DNA of 64,000 nucleotides from DT-110 sp030148525 (GTDB lineage: Bacteria; Bacteroidota; Bacteroidia; Chitinophagales; Saprospiraceae). The stretch covers positions 2,046,001-2,110,000 of the forward strand of contig OZ245751.1 of NCBI GenBank assembly GCA_965227445.1, written 5' to 3'. A model generated the notes under the pieces. That model saw only the letters and a list, made by a program, of their open reading frames with translations. It was not told the origin of the DNA and did not search any database. The position numbers and the translations under genes were made by a program. Below, piece after piece: positions 36,453 through 44,381 of this stretch; positions within the stretch are counted from its first letter, which is position 1, and every line of letters begins with the position of its first letter.

Positions 36453-37466
36453 ATGTCTAATTCGTATGTTGTCGCCTTTGATGTGAGTAAGAAAAAGCAC
36501 GATGCTGTCCTTACTTCCAGCGGTGAGGTTCTGCAGGAGCAAACCATTGCTAACCGCCCCAAAGACATTGCTCAATTTGTGAATAAACTCACAAAAGAGC
36601 ATCAATTTACACCGGAAAATGTCGTGTTCTGTATGGAATACACCGGAATCTACTGTAATCACCTGCTCGCCGAATTGGGTAAGCTCGGTTTCCCCATCTG
36701 TATGATCAATGCCAGTGAAATCAAGCTATCTCTTGGTGTTCGGCGCGGGAAGGACGACAAAGTAGATGCCAGACGCATCGCCGAGTACGCCCACAGGTTC
36801 TCTGACAGGCTTCGTACTCACCAGCCAGTCAGACCAGTGATTCAGGAGCTCAAAGACTTGATCTCAGACCGAGAGCTTGCCGTAAAGGCCAAGAAGCAGA
36901 TCAACCAAAAGCTCAATGAAAAAACGGCATTTATGGACCCTAAAAAAGCGGCCAGTCAGCGACAGCTTCACGAGCCCATGCTAACGGGTATCCAAACAAC
37001 GCTTAAGCGCATCGAGCAACAAATCAAGCAGCTCGTTAAATCAGACCCCAAACTCAAGCGCCTGGTCCAACTGATCACGTCGATACCAGGTATCGGATTC
37101 ATTACGGCTATTAATATCATCGTACGTACCAACGAGTTCGAGAACTTCGATGACCCCAAGAAGTTTGCTTGCTACGCCGGTGTGGCTCCCTTTAAACATC
37201 AATCGGGATCATCTCTCAACAGAAGAGATCGCGTCAGTCATCAAGCTTGTAAACCCATGAAAACGCTTCTTCATCTCTGCGCTATTGCAGCGGTCAAAGC
37301 AAAAGGAGATTTACAAGATTATTATCATCGAAAACTAGAGGAAAAAGGCAACAAAATGCTCGTACTAAACGCCGTGCGAAACAAACTCATCAGCCGGATC
37401 TTCGCGGTGGTAAGAAATAACACTATGTATGACAGAAACTATCAATATAATTTGCAAAAAACATAG
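36453..37466 (+). CDS. IS110-family transposase (DEDD recombinase), copy 2
   Basis: Protein identical to the transposase at 14699-15712 over all 337 residues, with the same DEDD residues (D in AFDVSKKK, E in MEYTGIY, D-x-x-D in DDKVDARR) and C-terminal Ser in HQSGSS. It is intact. The identity of the two copies means the element spread recently, or that gene conversion keeps them alike. Confidence 0.95.
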   Translation: MSNSYVVAFDVSKKKHDAVLTSSGEVLQEQTIANRPKDIAQFVNKLTKEHQFTPENVVFCMEYTGIYCNHLLAELGKLGFPICMINASEIKLSLGVRRGKDDKVDARRIAEYAHRFSDRLRTHQPVRPVIQELKDLISDRELAVKAKKQINQKLNEKTAFMDPKKAASQRQLHEPMLTGIQTTLKRIEQQIKQLVKSDPKLKRLVQLITSIPGIGFITAINIIVRTNEFENFDDPKKFACYAGVAPFKHQSGSSLNRRDRVSHQACKPMKTLLHLCAIAAVKAKGDLQDYYHRKLEEKGNKMLVLNAVRNKLISRIFAVVRNNTMYDRNYQYNLQKT

Positions 37467-37984
37467 AAAACTGCAGATACTTGCCAGGTTGCAGTGGTAA
37501 GGCAAGGCTTTTGTTTTTTGCTCTTAATAGCGCAGTGCATAGTGCGTCGGGCGTGGAGCGTTCCTGCAAACGGAAGCCATAACGGAAAGACGAAAGTGAT
37601 TAGATAAATTAAAGGGACCTTGAGTAAAGGTGCGATTCATCGCGTCTACCACGTTTTGGATCAGGAGACATGGAGATAAGGGATCAGGCGATTTTTTCGG
37701 ATCTACCGTATTATACAGGGACGCGATGATTCTCATTAGCTCGAACGCAATAAAGAGGGGGCTATGCTCTACGCTCTACGCAACCAAAGGCAACGCAGAA
37801 AGCGAATGCCACGAAGCCAGGCAAACCAAGGCAAAACCATCCCTCCGGTCCCTACGCACTACGCTCCACGCACTACGCAATAAAGAGCAGAACAATGCAG
37901 CCATGAAAAACCGAAGCAGCTCAGCCCAGGCGAATCCCTCCAGTCCCTACGTTCTCTTCGTTCCCTATAGTCTCTGTTGTCACT

Positions 37985-38141
37985 GATAACGACAAAGCCG
38001 GATAAACGTTCTTCCAGGTTAGGGGTGGCCAGGAAGGGTCGACCGAAGGTAACCAGGAGCCTGAGGGCTTCCTCCAGGTCTTTGTTGGCACGCTCGAAGT
38101 CATAGCCGCCCGACGTGATGACCGTTCCGCAGGAAATCCCT
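37985..38141 (-). pseudogene. C-terminal fragment of an Old Yellow Enzyme-type ene reductase
   Basis: In leftward sense about 50 codons read GISCGTVITSGGYDFERANK and then DLEEALRLLVTFGRPFLATP and NLEERL. This is the conserved C-terminal segment of NemA/OYE flavoenzymes (GGYD, then AFGRPF-ANPDL-ERL). An in-frame stop lies directly upstream, no start exists, and the following sequence is nonamer repeat, so this is a remnant. It shows that a real gene was lost here before or during expansion of the repeats. Confidence 0.65.
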
Positions 38142-38193
38142 TACCCTTCACCGACCGTCGAAGCCCATACGGGCGAAGGAGGTAAACCCCAAC

Positions 38194-38289
38194 GCCCTGT
38201 GAAACAGCTTTAGCCCTGTGAAATGGCTTTAGCCCTTACTCCGTAAGATTTCACTGGGCTAGCTCTTGCTTCGCAAGGTTTCACGGGGC
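38194..38289. repeat. covarying hairpin pairs in tandem phrase repeat
   Basis: The outer arms GCCCTGTGAAAC (38194-38205) and GTTTCACGGGGC (38278-38289) enclose GCCCTGTGAAAT (38213-38224) and ATTTCACTGGGC (38248-38259). Two short hairpins, CTTAC-TCC-GTAAG and CTTGC-TTC-GCAAG, lie inside. The differing bases are compensated in the pairing arms. Confidence 0.7.
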
Positions 38290-38297
38290 AAGACCTC

Positions 38298-38395
38298 AAA
38301 CCCCAAACCCCAAACCCCAAACCCCAAACCCCAAACCCCAAACCTCAAACCCCAAACCCCAAACCCCAAACCCCAAACCTCATACCTCAAACCTG
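38298..38395. repeat. 14-unit heptamer tract AAACCCC (GGGGTTT on the minus strand)
   Basis: Fourteen uninterrupted heptads, ten of them exactly AAACCCC, the others AAACCTC, ATACCTC or AAACCTG. The tract begins 4 nt beyond the TGA of the leftward gene at 38399, so its mRNA would read GGGGUUU repeats, a G-quadruplex-capable sequence. Confidence 0.9.
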
Positions 38396-38398
38396 ACA

Positions 38399-39802
38399 TC
38401 ACTGTACCACCATCTTCTTCGACCCGATAAGCTCTCCATCCACCCAGAGGGAATAAATGTAGGTACCCGGCGACAGGGCAGCTGCATCCAAAATCGTCTG
38501 TACATCACCGCGCTGATCGATGTCCTGGCTGCGCAGGATCTTGCCGGTGACATCGGTAATGCGCAGTTCGGCATGTCGGGCCTCTTTGGGTATACGATAG
38601 TCGATGGCGGTGACGGTCGTAAATGGATTGGGTGAGTTCTGGAGTAGGGTAGCGGTTGCTTCAGAACCGGTTTCTCCGTCCAGCGACAGGTAATTCTGAT
38701 TGCCGTTGCCGGTGGCTACCATTTGTTCCAGACGAGCCAGTCGTTGCTCCAGGTCGGAAACCTGTTTGGTGCGCTCGTCGAGCTCGCCTTTCAGTTCCTG
38801 AATGGCTTTGATGGCGACCACGCTGAACCCGGCATAGTTGATGCCATAGAGGTCATCGGTCTCGGAGTAGTGTACGAACTCCGGGAAAATGGGGTTTACT
38901 TCCTGGGCTATGAAGCCAATGGAGCCAGATTCATCAATGCTTTCTTTGTACTGGTAGCGCCTGACTTGCAGTTGCATCACTTTATCCAGGAAATTCGGAA
39001 CCGACCGGATGTTTTCTTTCAACCTGCGGTCGGAACCTTGAATATAAGCCCCGTTTGTAGCGCTGATGGTAGCTCTTAAATTACCTCCGTAGTGAAACCG
39101 CAGGCCAAATCCGTGGGTAATATCCCAATCCTGGTTAGCGGTACCATCGTCGAAGCGTAAGCCAGTACCTACGGCTTGACTTCTTTGGAAGATCTCCAGA
39201 CGTGCAGTCGGGTAACCGTAAATACCTAATTGGCCATTTCCCCGAACGGAAATGGCATCGATTCCGGAGCCGCCTATTTCCTGGTGCCAAAGGTTAAAAA
39301 GACTATTACTGGCTGAGCTTCCAACATAGCCTGCCAAGGTCCAACGGCGATCAAAAGCCGTGTTTTCAAAAGATATCCGGGCGTAGTCGTTCGCTTGTTC
39401 GGTCACCAGGATATGGGGGTTGGCGATAGTAGAATTATCCCGAACTTCCAATTTGGCGTTACTACTTCCGGAAACATCACCGATAGCTACGTCACCGTTC
39501 CCGAAAAAGCGGTGCCGCGTGGTGAAGGCGAAAAGCCCTGCATCTTTTTGTCGGATCAGCAGGTCCTGGCCGGAGTTAGCGGTACTAATCCGCCAAAGAT
39601 TTCCATTATTTGGGTACCCAATATGGAGAGCGCCCAGGTTCGATTGGATAAAGGCATCTCCGGCCACGTGCAGGTCGAACTCAGGCGTGGTGGTCCTGAT
39701 ACCCAGTTGATTGGGTTTCATAGAGATTTGAGCGGTTAATCCGGCTTGGAAAAGGAGGGTACAGCACAGGCTGGCCATCCAAAAACGTACTGACGTTTTC
39801 AT
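38399..39802 (-). CDS. secreted protein with S74 endosialidase-chaperone domain and T9SS sorting tail
   Basis: A 467-residue protein with a signal peptide (MKTSVRFWMASLCCTLLFQAGLTAQ) and a phage-tail-fibre-like beta-rich N-terminal half. An intramolecular chaperone (peptidase S74) domain lies around residues 255-340 (GSDRRLKENIRSV, LQVRRYQYKE, IGFIAQEVNPIFPEFV), followed by a short coiled coil (residues about 335-365). The C-terminal T9SS type A domain starts LLQNSPNPFTTVTAIDYRIP and ends GTYIYSLWVDGELIGSKKMVVQ. Such proteins trimerise and self-cleave before display on the cell surface. It is a stand-alone gene, with a (GGGGTTT) tract starting 4 nt after its stop. Confidence 0.9.
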   Translation of the reverse strand: MKTSVRFWMASLCCTLLFQAGLTAQISMKPNQLGIRTTTPEFDLHVAGDAFIQSNLGALHIGYPNNGNLWRISTANSGQDLLIRQKDAGLFAFTTRHRFFGNGDVAIGDVSGSSNAKLEVRDNSTIANPHILVTEQANDYARISFENTAFDRRWTLAGYVGSSASNSLFNLWHQEIGGSGIDAISVRGNGQLGIYGYPTARLEIFQRSQAVGTGLRFDDGTANQDWDITHGFGLRFHYGGNLRATISATNGAYIQGSDRRLKENIRSVPNFLDKVMQLQVRRYQYKESIDESGSIGFIAQEVNPIFPEFVHYSETDDLYGINYAGFSVVAIKAIQELKGELDERTKQVSDLEQRLARLEQMVATGNGNQNYLSLDGETGSEATATLLQNSPNPFTTVTAIDYRIPKEARHAELRITDVTGKILRSQDIDQRGDVQTILDAAALSPGTYIYSLWVDGELIGSKKMVVQ

Positions 39803-40115
39803 GGTATAATGGTTTTTGGTAAAGAAAATCGCAACTGGTCACGGTGAAACCCGCCGAATCAGGGAAACCGAGTTCGGATAAGGGGGGGGTAATGCTACCG
39901 TGTTGTGTAGTGTGGAAGGGTGCTCTAGTGGAGCTTAGTTACTTGTACAGTGTTGTAGTAGTGGGTCGTGTACTTGTAGTGGACTAAGAAGATACATAAA
40001 ATTCCGTTGTTTGCCAATCCAGGGGTCTCGGGCAAAGAGTTTTTGCATATGTTTATTATCTTTTGAAGAGATATACCTAACCACAGTTATGATGCACCTT
40101 TCCCGGTACGTTTAA
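39803..40115. other. intergenic region, G/T-rich, divergent promoters
   Basis: No gene is seen. A G/T-rich stretch at about 39897-39985 contains repeated GTGT/GTAGTGG words. The region separates the leftward S74 gene from the truncated DUF4874 gene. No clear promoter element was recognised. Confidence 0.5.
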
Positions 40116-40877
40116 TTATTTTTATTATTTACAAAGACGCTGGTTTCATCCCAAACCGTAACCTACACCCCTTCAAACGAAGACATCGTCAACCCCGACC
40201 GGGGATTCTACCACCCGATAACGCCGGCCTCCGGACAATCTTTTAGCAATCTCGATCTGCAGGATCTGATCAGCAAACGGACCACCGCTTTTACACCTTT
40301 TCAGGGTAATTACAGCGTACGCACCAGCCTGGTGTACCGGTATTATCTCTTGGATGCTTTTACCAATACCGATGTTATCGCTGCTACCTATCTGAGTGAT
40401 CTTCAAACCGACTTCAATATCGCCCGCCAGGCGGGGGTGAAAATGATCATTCGATTTGCCTATACGATTACGCCGGATACCAATTGCGGAGCCGCCGCTT
40501 GTCCGCCCTATGGAGATGTACCTAAATCCCGGGTGCTGGCGCACATTGCGCAACTGAAGCCCTATCTCCAGAATAATGCGGATGTCCTTTCGGTGGTGCA
40601 GGCCGGTTTCATCGGCGTTTGGGGCGAGAACTATTACACGGATCATTTTGGGGACCCGTCTCCCAATGGCGATGGCCGTATCCTGGATTCCAACTGGGTG
40701 AAACGCAATGAGGTCCTTTCGGCAGTACTGGACGCGGTACCCGTAGAAAGAATGGTCCAGGTTCGGTATCCACAGCTTAAACAGCGCTACATCTACGGAA
40801 TTGATGCACCCCCCGGTTCGGCTCCCCTCGAAGACCAGGTAATAGTTCGAAAAATGGTACGAACGGGGCAGCTGTAG
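40116..40877 (+). pseudogene. truncated DUF4874-type protein
   Basis: The open frame starts after a stop at 40113 without any ATG/GTG/TTG before the domain. It reads VTYTPSNEDIVNPDRGFYHP, the N-terminus of DUF4874, then RTSLVYRYYLLDAF, IARQAGVKMIIRFAY and VVQAGFIGVWGENYYTDHFG. It ends at 40877 after KMVRTGQL with no DUF4832 domain, which normally follows in this family. The signal peptide and the C-terminal half are missing, so this is most likely a remnant. The first internal ATG (40332) would give 181 residues lacking the domain start. Confidence 0.65.
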
Positions 40878-41095
40878 GGAAAAGGGCCCTCCTTCGCCCA
40901 TTCGGGCTTTGGCGGGCAGGAGAATTGGGGAAAGGGGGGATTGGGAGAATGGGGGATATGGGGATTAGGAGAACTCGCCCCGATTGAGTCCCTGCTATAG
41001 CTGGATGCTGAACCGGATAAATGCTTCAACCCGAAGGGTTTTCGTTGACGGATAATTAAAAATTAAACATTAAAAACTATTACTTCTATTAACTT

Positions 41096-42241
41096 TTACC
41101 GAACGAACCGGACCAATCTCCCCATCACATCATACGCATCAATCGCCGCATTGGCCTGACCCACGTGGATACATATCGTAATGTCTTCCTCCGGGGCGTG
41201 CAGCATGAGCGACCCGTAAAAGCCACCGTGCCCGTAGAAGGATATCCCGTCGATGGTGTAGTGGAATAGTCCCATGGCGGCATTCTTACCGAATACCTGC
41301 GTAGGGCCCATGTCCATCATTCGGTCGAGGGTCTCTGGTTTTTGGAATAGCTTTCCGTGGAATAAGGCTTCCGCAAAACGGCCGGTTTCGGAGACGGTGG
41401 ACACCAATCCGCCGCCGCCCCATTCGTAGGAGGTGTTGATCTTTTTGGTGATGTTGATGCGGTTGAGGTAGGTGTCGATCTGTTGGTTGGTGCCGCGGGC
41501 CGGCTCGTAGTATTCGAAGTAGGTATTGGTCATGTCCAGGGGTTCCAGAATGCGTTCGCGGATGAGTTCCGGCAACGACTGCCCCGTCACCTGCTCCGCC
41601 ACGAGCCCCAGCAGCATAAAATTCATGTCGGAATAGTGGAAGCCTTCACCGGGGATATTCGTGGGTTGTCGGTGCAGCTTATATTTATAAAACCGCCTCA
41701 TGATCTTCGGCTTATCATACATCCGTTTTTTGTGCGTCAGCACACTCAATACAAAGCGGGTTTCCTTATCGGTGAAAATATCACCGATGCCCGAAGTATG
41801 GCGCAACAAATGCTCCAGCGTAATCTTTTTGGCGTAAGCCACACCCTCCAATTGATGGATCTCATCGAAGCGCACGTAATCCAGATCCGACAGATAGGAA
41901 TACGCAAGATCATCGTAATCCAACTTGCCTTCCTCGATCAGCTGCAGCACGATCACGGCAACGTACGTCTTGGTAATGCTGGCGATCTTGAATTGGTGCT
42001 CGGGAATTACCGGTGTCTCGTCCCGACCGATGACCCCGTACCCACGGTCGATCACCGTGCCGGTCTGACCATTTTTTGCGTACAGCAATACATTGTGTAC
42101 GGGCTGTTTGCCTTCGTGCACGAGCAGGCTGTTCATAAGCTGGTCAATGGAATCTGACTGGATCGGGCCTGGTGCCTTTTCCGGAGAGCCTGCCAGGAAT
42201 AGGGTCCAAAACAACAAAGCGAGTAATATAAGGTAACGCAT
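41096..42241 (-). CDS. exported serine hydrolase, beta-lactamase class C / PBP family
   Basis: A 381-residue protein with an N-terminal signal sequence (MRYLILLALLFWTLFLAGS). The serine of the S-x-x-K motif is in KIASITKTYVAVIVL (about residue 90). The Y-x-N-like motif is YSDMNFML (Tyr about 193), and the third motif is HGGFYGSL in place of KTG. This set is typical of the broad serine beta-lactamase-like esterase/peptidase family (PF00144) rather than of a true resistance enzyme. The stop codon is followed within a few bases by a 7-nt phased AT tract (AATTAAA, CATTAAA units at about 41054-41081). Confidence 0.88.
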   Translation of the reverse strand: MRYLILLALLFWTLFLAGSPEKAPGPIQSDSIDQLMNSLLVHEGKQPVHNVLLYAKNGQTGTVIDRGYGVIGRDETPVIPEHQFKIASITKTYVAVIVLQLIEEGKLDYDDLAYSYLSDLDYVRFDEIHQLEGVAYAKKITLEHLLRHTSGIGDIFTDKETRFVLSVLTHKKRMYDKPKIMRRFYKYKLHRQPTNIPGEGFHYSDMNFMLLGLVAEQVTGQSLPELIRERILEPLDMTNTYFEYYEPARGTNQQIDTYLNRINITKKINTSYEWGGGGLVSTVSETGRFAEALFHGKLFQKPETLDRMMDMGPTQVFGKNAAMGLFHYTIDGISFYGHGGFYGSLMLHAPEEDITICIHVGQANAAIDAYDVMGRLVRFVR

Positions 42242-42584
42242 AGTGAGGTGCTTTGGGGGTGAGATGGGCGTATTTTCGTGGTACCCCTACGCCTGAATTC
42301 ATAATTTGATCATCGAAGGTGGAGATGCTGGGAATGGGTGTGACTGTAGAGACTCAGAGAACGGAGGGAATGGAGGGAAAAGCTTGGTTGGATTGGGAAA
42401 CTTGGTTTTGATGCTTTGCCCATGTGTGCGTCGGGCATTGGGCGTCGGGCATGGAGACTAAAGCGACCGAAGTGATTTGAGGGAATTAAAAGAATTGGGT
42501 CGCTGAACTTTTCAGAATTGTGAAATTGATCGGGTATTGAGCGGATACAACTCATAAAGAAGCACTCTACATGGCACAATGTCT
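42242..42584. other. intergenic region with nonamer and word-like repeats
   Basis: No gene is seen. Nonamer-phased units at about 42339-42374 (GACTGTAGA, GACTCAGAG, AACGGAGGG, AATGGAGGG) and again near 42461 (GAGACTAAA, GCGACCGAA, GTGATTTGA), with a heptad GCGTCGG/GCATTGG segment between. This is the same family as the IS110 flanks. Confidence 0.6.
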
Positions 42585-42902
42585 CTAATCAAGTAGAAAG
42601 TAATGCACTGCGTAAATAATTAGCGGAGCACTCCACAAGATGAGGTCGTACCACCGGGCGGGAGGTCGCCAGTTACGTAAATAGAAGTTCAAAAACGTTA
42701 GTCCTAATAATCCATCTGCCAGCATAAGGGAATACATATAGCCATGGTGAAAGCCACCGAAACAGAAAAAAACATTCATTTCCTGTTGAATTCGTTCGAT
42801 CATTCGTTCGTAGAAATACACTTCCAGGATCAAACTTATTGCCAGACCAAAAAGCAGGCAACCGGCCAGGCGAGTACAAAAAAGTAACTGATCTTTGTCC
42901 AT
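42585..42902 (-). CDS. small integral membrane protein of unknown function
   Basis: A 105-residue hydrophobic protein with about three transmembrane helices (LAGCLLFGLAISLILEVYF, YMYSLMLADGLLGLTFLNFYL, YDLILWSAPLIIYAVHYFLL). A Cys/His-containing loop, FCFGGFHHGYM, lies between the first two. I do not recognise the family. It has good codon structure and a plausible ATG at 42902. It is isolated between repeat-rich gaps, and an octamer-phased tract begins just upstream of its start. Confidence 0.6.
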   Translation of the reverse strand: MDKDQLLFCTRLAGCLLFGLAISLILEVYFYERMIERIQQEMNVFFCFGGFHHGYMYSLMLADGLLGLTFLNFYLRNWRPPARWYDLILWSAPLIIYAVHYFLLD

Positions 42903-42904
42903 GA

Positions 42905-43032
42905 TATTTACTTAAAATCCCCTAATCCCCACGTCCCCTTATCCCCTAATCCAGATCCAGGTTCACCACAAGGCACTGAGGACACTAAGAGCACAAGTTA
43001 TTCCTGCCAAAATCCCCATATCCCCTCATCTC
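42905..43032. repeat. octamer-phased CCCC tracts on either side of a short gap
   Basis: At about 42918-42956 the units CCCCTAAT, CCCCACGT, CCCCTTAT, CCCCTAAT recur every 8 nt. At 43015-43038 CCCCATAT, CCCCTCAT, CTCCTAAT follow the same 8-nt rule and run into the stop codon (43033-43035) of the leftward gene at 43033. Confidence 0.75.
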
Positions 43033-43986
43033 CTAATCCAAGGTCACCACTACCCCCCGCGTCACCACCTGCCGCTGCGATTGCAGCACTACCCGGTACA
43101 TACCCGCAGGCAAGTGAGCGACGGGAATAGACTCCTGATGATGTAGCAGCTGTTTCGGTTGAGTGACCTCCCGTCCGAAAGCATCTACGACACGGTACTG
43201 CCATTCGGTTAGGTCCAGATCAAACGGCAAGGATAAAGTTACCGTTTCCGAGGCCGGATTGGGGAAAAGTTGTATCGCGCTGGAAGGGAGAATTTCCTCC
43301 GTATCGCTGACTACGCCTTCGGCGGTGCAGGAGTAGATGGGATCTAGTCTTGCCGAATACCTGACCTGGGAATCATTCTGGTAACAAAGGAGTAATCCAT
43401 AGCAAAATGGGCCAATGCTACGATTCGGGTCACGGGTAGCGTCGAACGTCGAACAGGTTTCGTCGATCAATAATCCACGGGTACTGCCCATCCCATCAAT
43501 CCAGGTGATTGGGAATGGCCCTTCCAAATAAACAGTACCCAACCGGTTGCTGAGGAAACGGAAGTGTTTGCGCATGGTCCCATCACTGAAGGGGAGGGTG
43601 TCGATCCGCTGTAGGATCATCCACTGCTTTGGTATGTTTTGCTCCGCAGATCCCGGATCAATAAGTACCGTGTCACCAACCGCCAGGTTGAAATCTAAAA
43701 TGGTGTCTATCCTGCCCTGGAAATGATGAAGCACCCGCTTTTCCGTTTCAAGCAAAGCTCCCCAAACTTGTCCATTCTTATAAAGCTTTTGGTAAGTAGT
43801 GTTTTCGATGATAGTGTCCCCCAGTAAACGGTATTCCTCATACCAGGTGGTATCCATTTCATACCCATCACCAATGTAGTGCTCCTGCACCCATACCGCA
43901 TCCTCCTGTAACAAAGAATACTGGTCCTGGCCGGGAACCCCGGTAGGGCAAGCAAGAAAAAACAGCAGGGTGATAGCGGGTTTCAT
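43033..43986 (-). CDS. secreted protein with T9SS type A sorting domain
   Basis: A 317-residue exported protein with a signal peptide (MKPAITLLFFLACPTGVPGQ). The central region (residues 20-225) has no recognised domain, is beta-rich and contains a few Cys (ETCSTFDAT, CYGLLLCYQ, YSCTAEG). The C-terminal T9SS domain begins SAIQLFPNPASETVTLSLP and ends LPAGMYRVVLQSQRQVVTRGVVVTLD. It is probably released or anchored at the surface by the PorSS machinery. Its stop codon is the first part of an 8-nt phased G-rich tract in the mRNA. Confidence 0.85.
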   Translation of the reverse strand: MKPAITLLFFLACPTGVPGQDQYSLLQEDAVWVQEHYIGDGYEMDTTWYEEYRLLGDTIIENTTYQKLYKNGQVWGALLETEKRVLHHFQGRIDTILDFNLAVGDTVLIDPGSAEQNIPKQWMILQRIDTLPFSDGTMRKHFRFLSNRLGTVYLEGPFPITWIDGMGSTRGLLIDETCSTFDATRDPNRSIGPFCYGLLLCYQNDSQVRYSARLDPIYSCTAEGVVSDTEEILPSSAIQLFPNPASETVTLSLPFDLDLTEWQYRVVDAFGREVTQPKQLLHHQESIPVAHLPAGMYRVVLQSQRQVVTRGVVVTLD

Positions 43987-44381
43987 AGGTGCTGGGGTTT
44001 AGTTTATTTCCATAAGCTAGCGGAAGTAATCTTAATTTGCAATAACCATCGGTCTGGTATTTGTCAGCTCCCTGCCAATTGGGTAGAATCGAAGTAGATT
44101 CGGGCTGAGGTTCCCACCTTTACTGCGTTTCGGCGTGCAGAGAAGACTTAGGTTGAGGTTGAGGCTGAGATTGAGGCTTAGGTTGAGGTTGAGATTGAGG
44201 TTTGAAGTAGCGATTATCACCGCCCGTAAGGGTTGCGGCCACTGCGTGAATCAGGCAGGCACTCCTTTTGAGCACCTGTAAGGCCTTGATCAGGGACGTT
44301 CATACCGTACATCGTGGGGCGTAAACCGTGGACCGTTTTCTACTCTACTACCCCTTATTTCTGATCTCTGACCTCTGAATG
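43987..44381. other. intergenic region with hexad and heptad tracts
   Basis: No gene is seen. A 6-nt phased GAGGTT/GAGATT/TAGGTT tract lies at about 44150-44204. A 7-nt phased CGT tract at 44302-44336 reads ATACCGT, ACATCGT, GGGGCGT, AAACCGT, GGACCGT. A CTGATCT/CTGACCT/CTGAATG tract at about 44360-44380 ends one base before the stop codon of the next leftward gene (44382). Confidence 0.75.

Larger units (their letters stand above)
36173..37471 (+). mobile_element. IS110-family insertion sequence, copy 2 (1299 bp), identical to copy 1
   Basis: Same sequence and orientation as 14419-15717, offset by 21,754 bp. The left flank is a clear nonamer array (GACTGGAGG, GACCGGTGT, GACGGGAGA, GACTGCAGA, GAC at 36134-36172). 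The right flank resumes TGCAGA, so excision rebuilds GACTGCAGA in phase. There is no target duplication. Confidence 0.93.
37472..38398. other. 927-bp intergenic region of phased repeats and a gene remnant
   Basis: No intact gene is seen. From left to right it holds heptad units at 37530-37564 (GCGCAGT, GCATAGT, GCGTCGG, GCGTGGA) and an imperfect inverted repeat ATCGCGTC/GACGCGAT (about 37634-37646 and 37720-37730). Then come heptad units in the opposite strand sense at 37767-37780 and 37853-37880 (TACGCAC, TACGCTC, CACGCAC, TACGCAA) and nonamer units at 37935-37979 (TCCCTCCAG, TCCCTACGT and so on). An Old Yellow Enzyme fragment, covarying hairpins and the AAACCCC tract follow. Confidence 0.75.

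Noticed and set aside
14419..37471. Interpretation of the island as a classic composite transposon
   Set aside because: IS110 elements move as circles without terminal inverted repeats or target duplication, and there is no duplication at the outer ends; direct copies allow recombination but do not by themselves show transposition of the whole 23 kb.
37634..37730. Inverted repeat ATCGCGTC/GACGCGAT as an attachment site
   Set aside because: Imperfect and with no integrase gene nearby; kept only as part of the gap description.
41483..42157. Plus-strand 224-codon frame opposite the serine hydrolase
   Set aside because: Antisense shadow of a well-supported gene.
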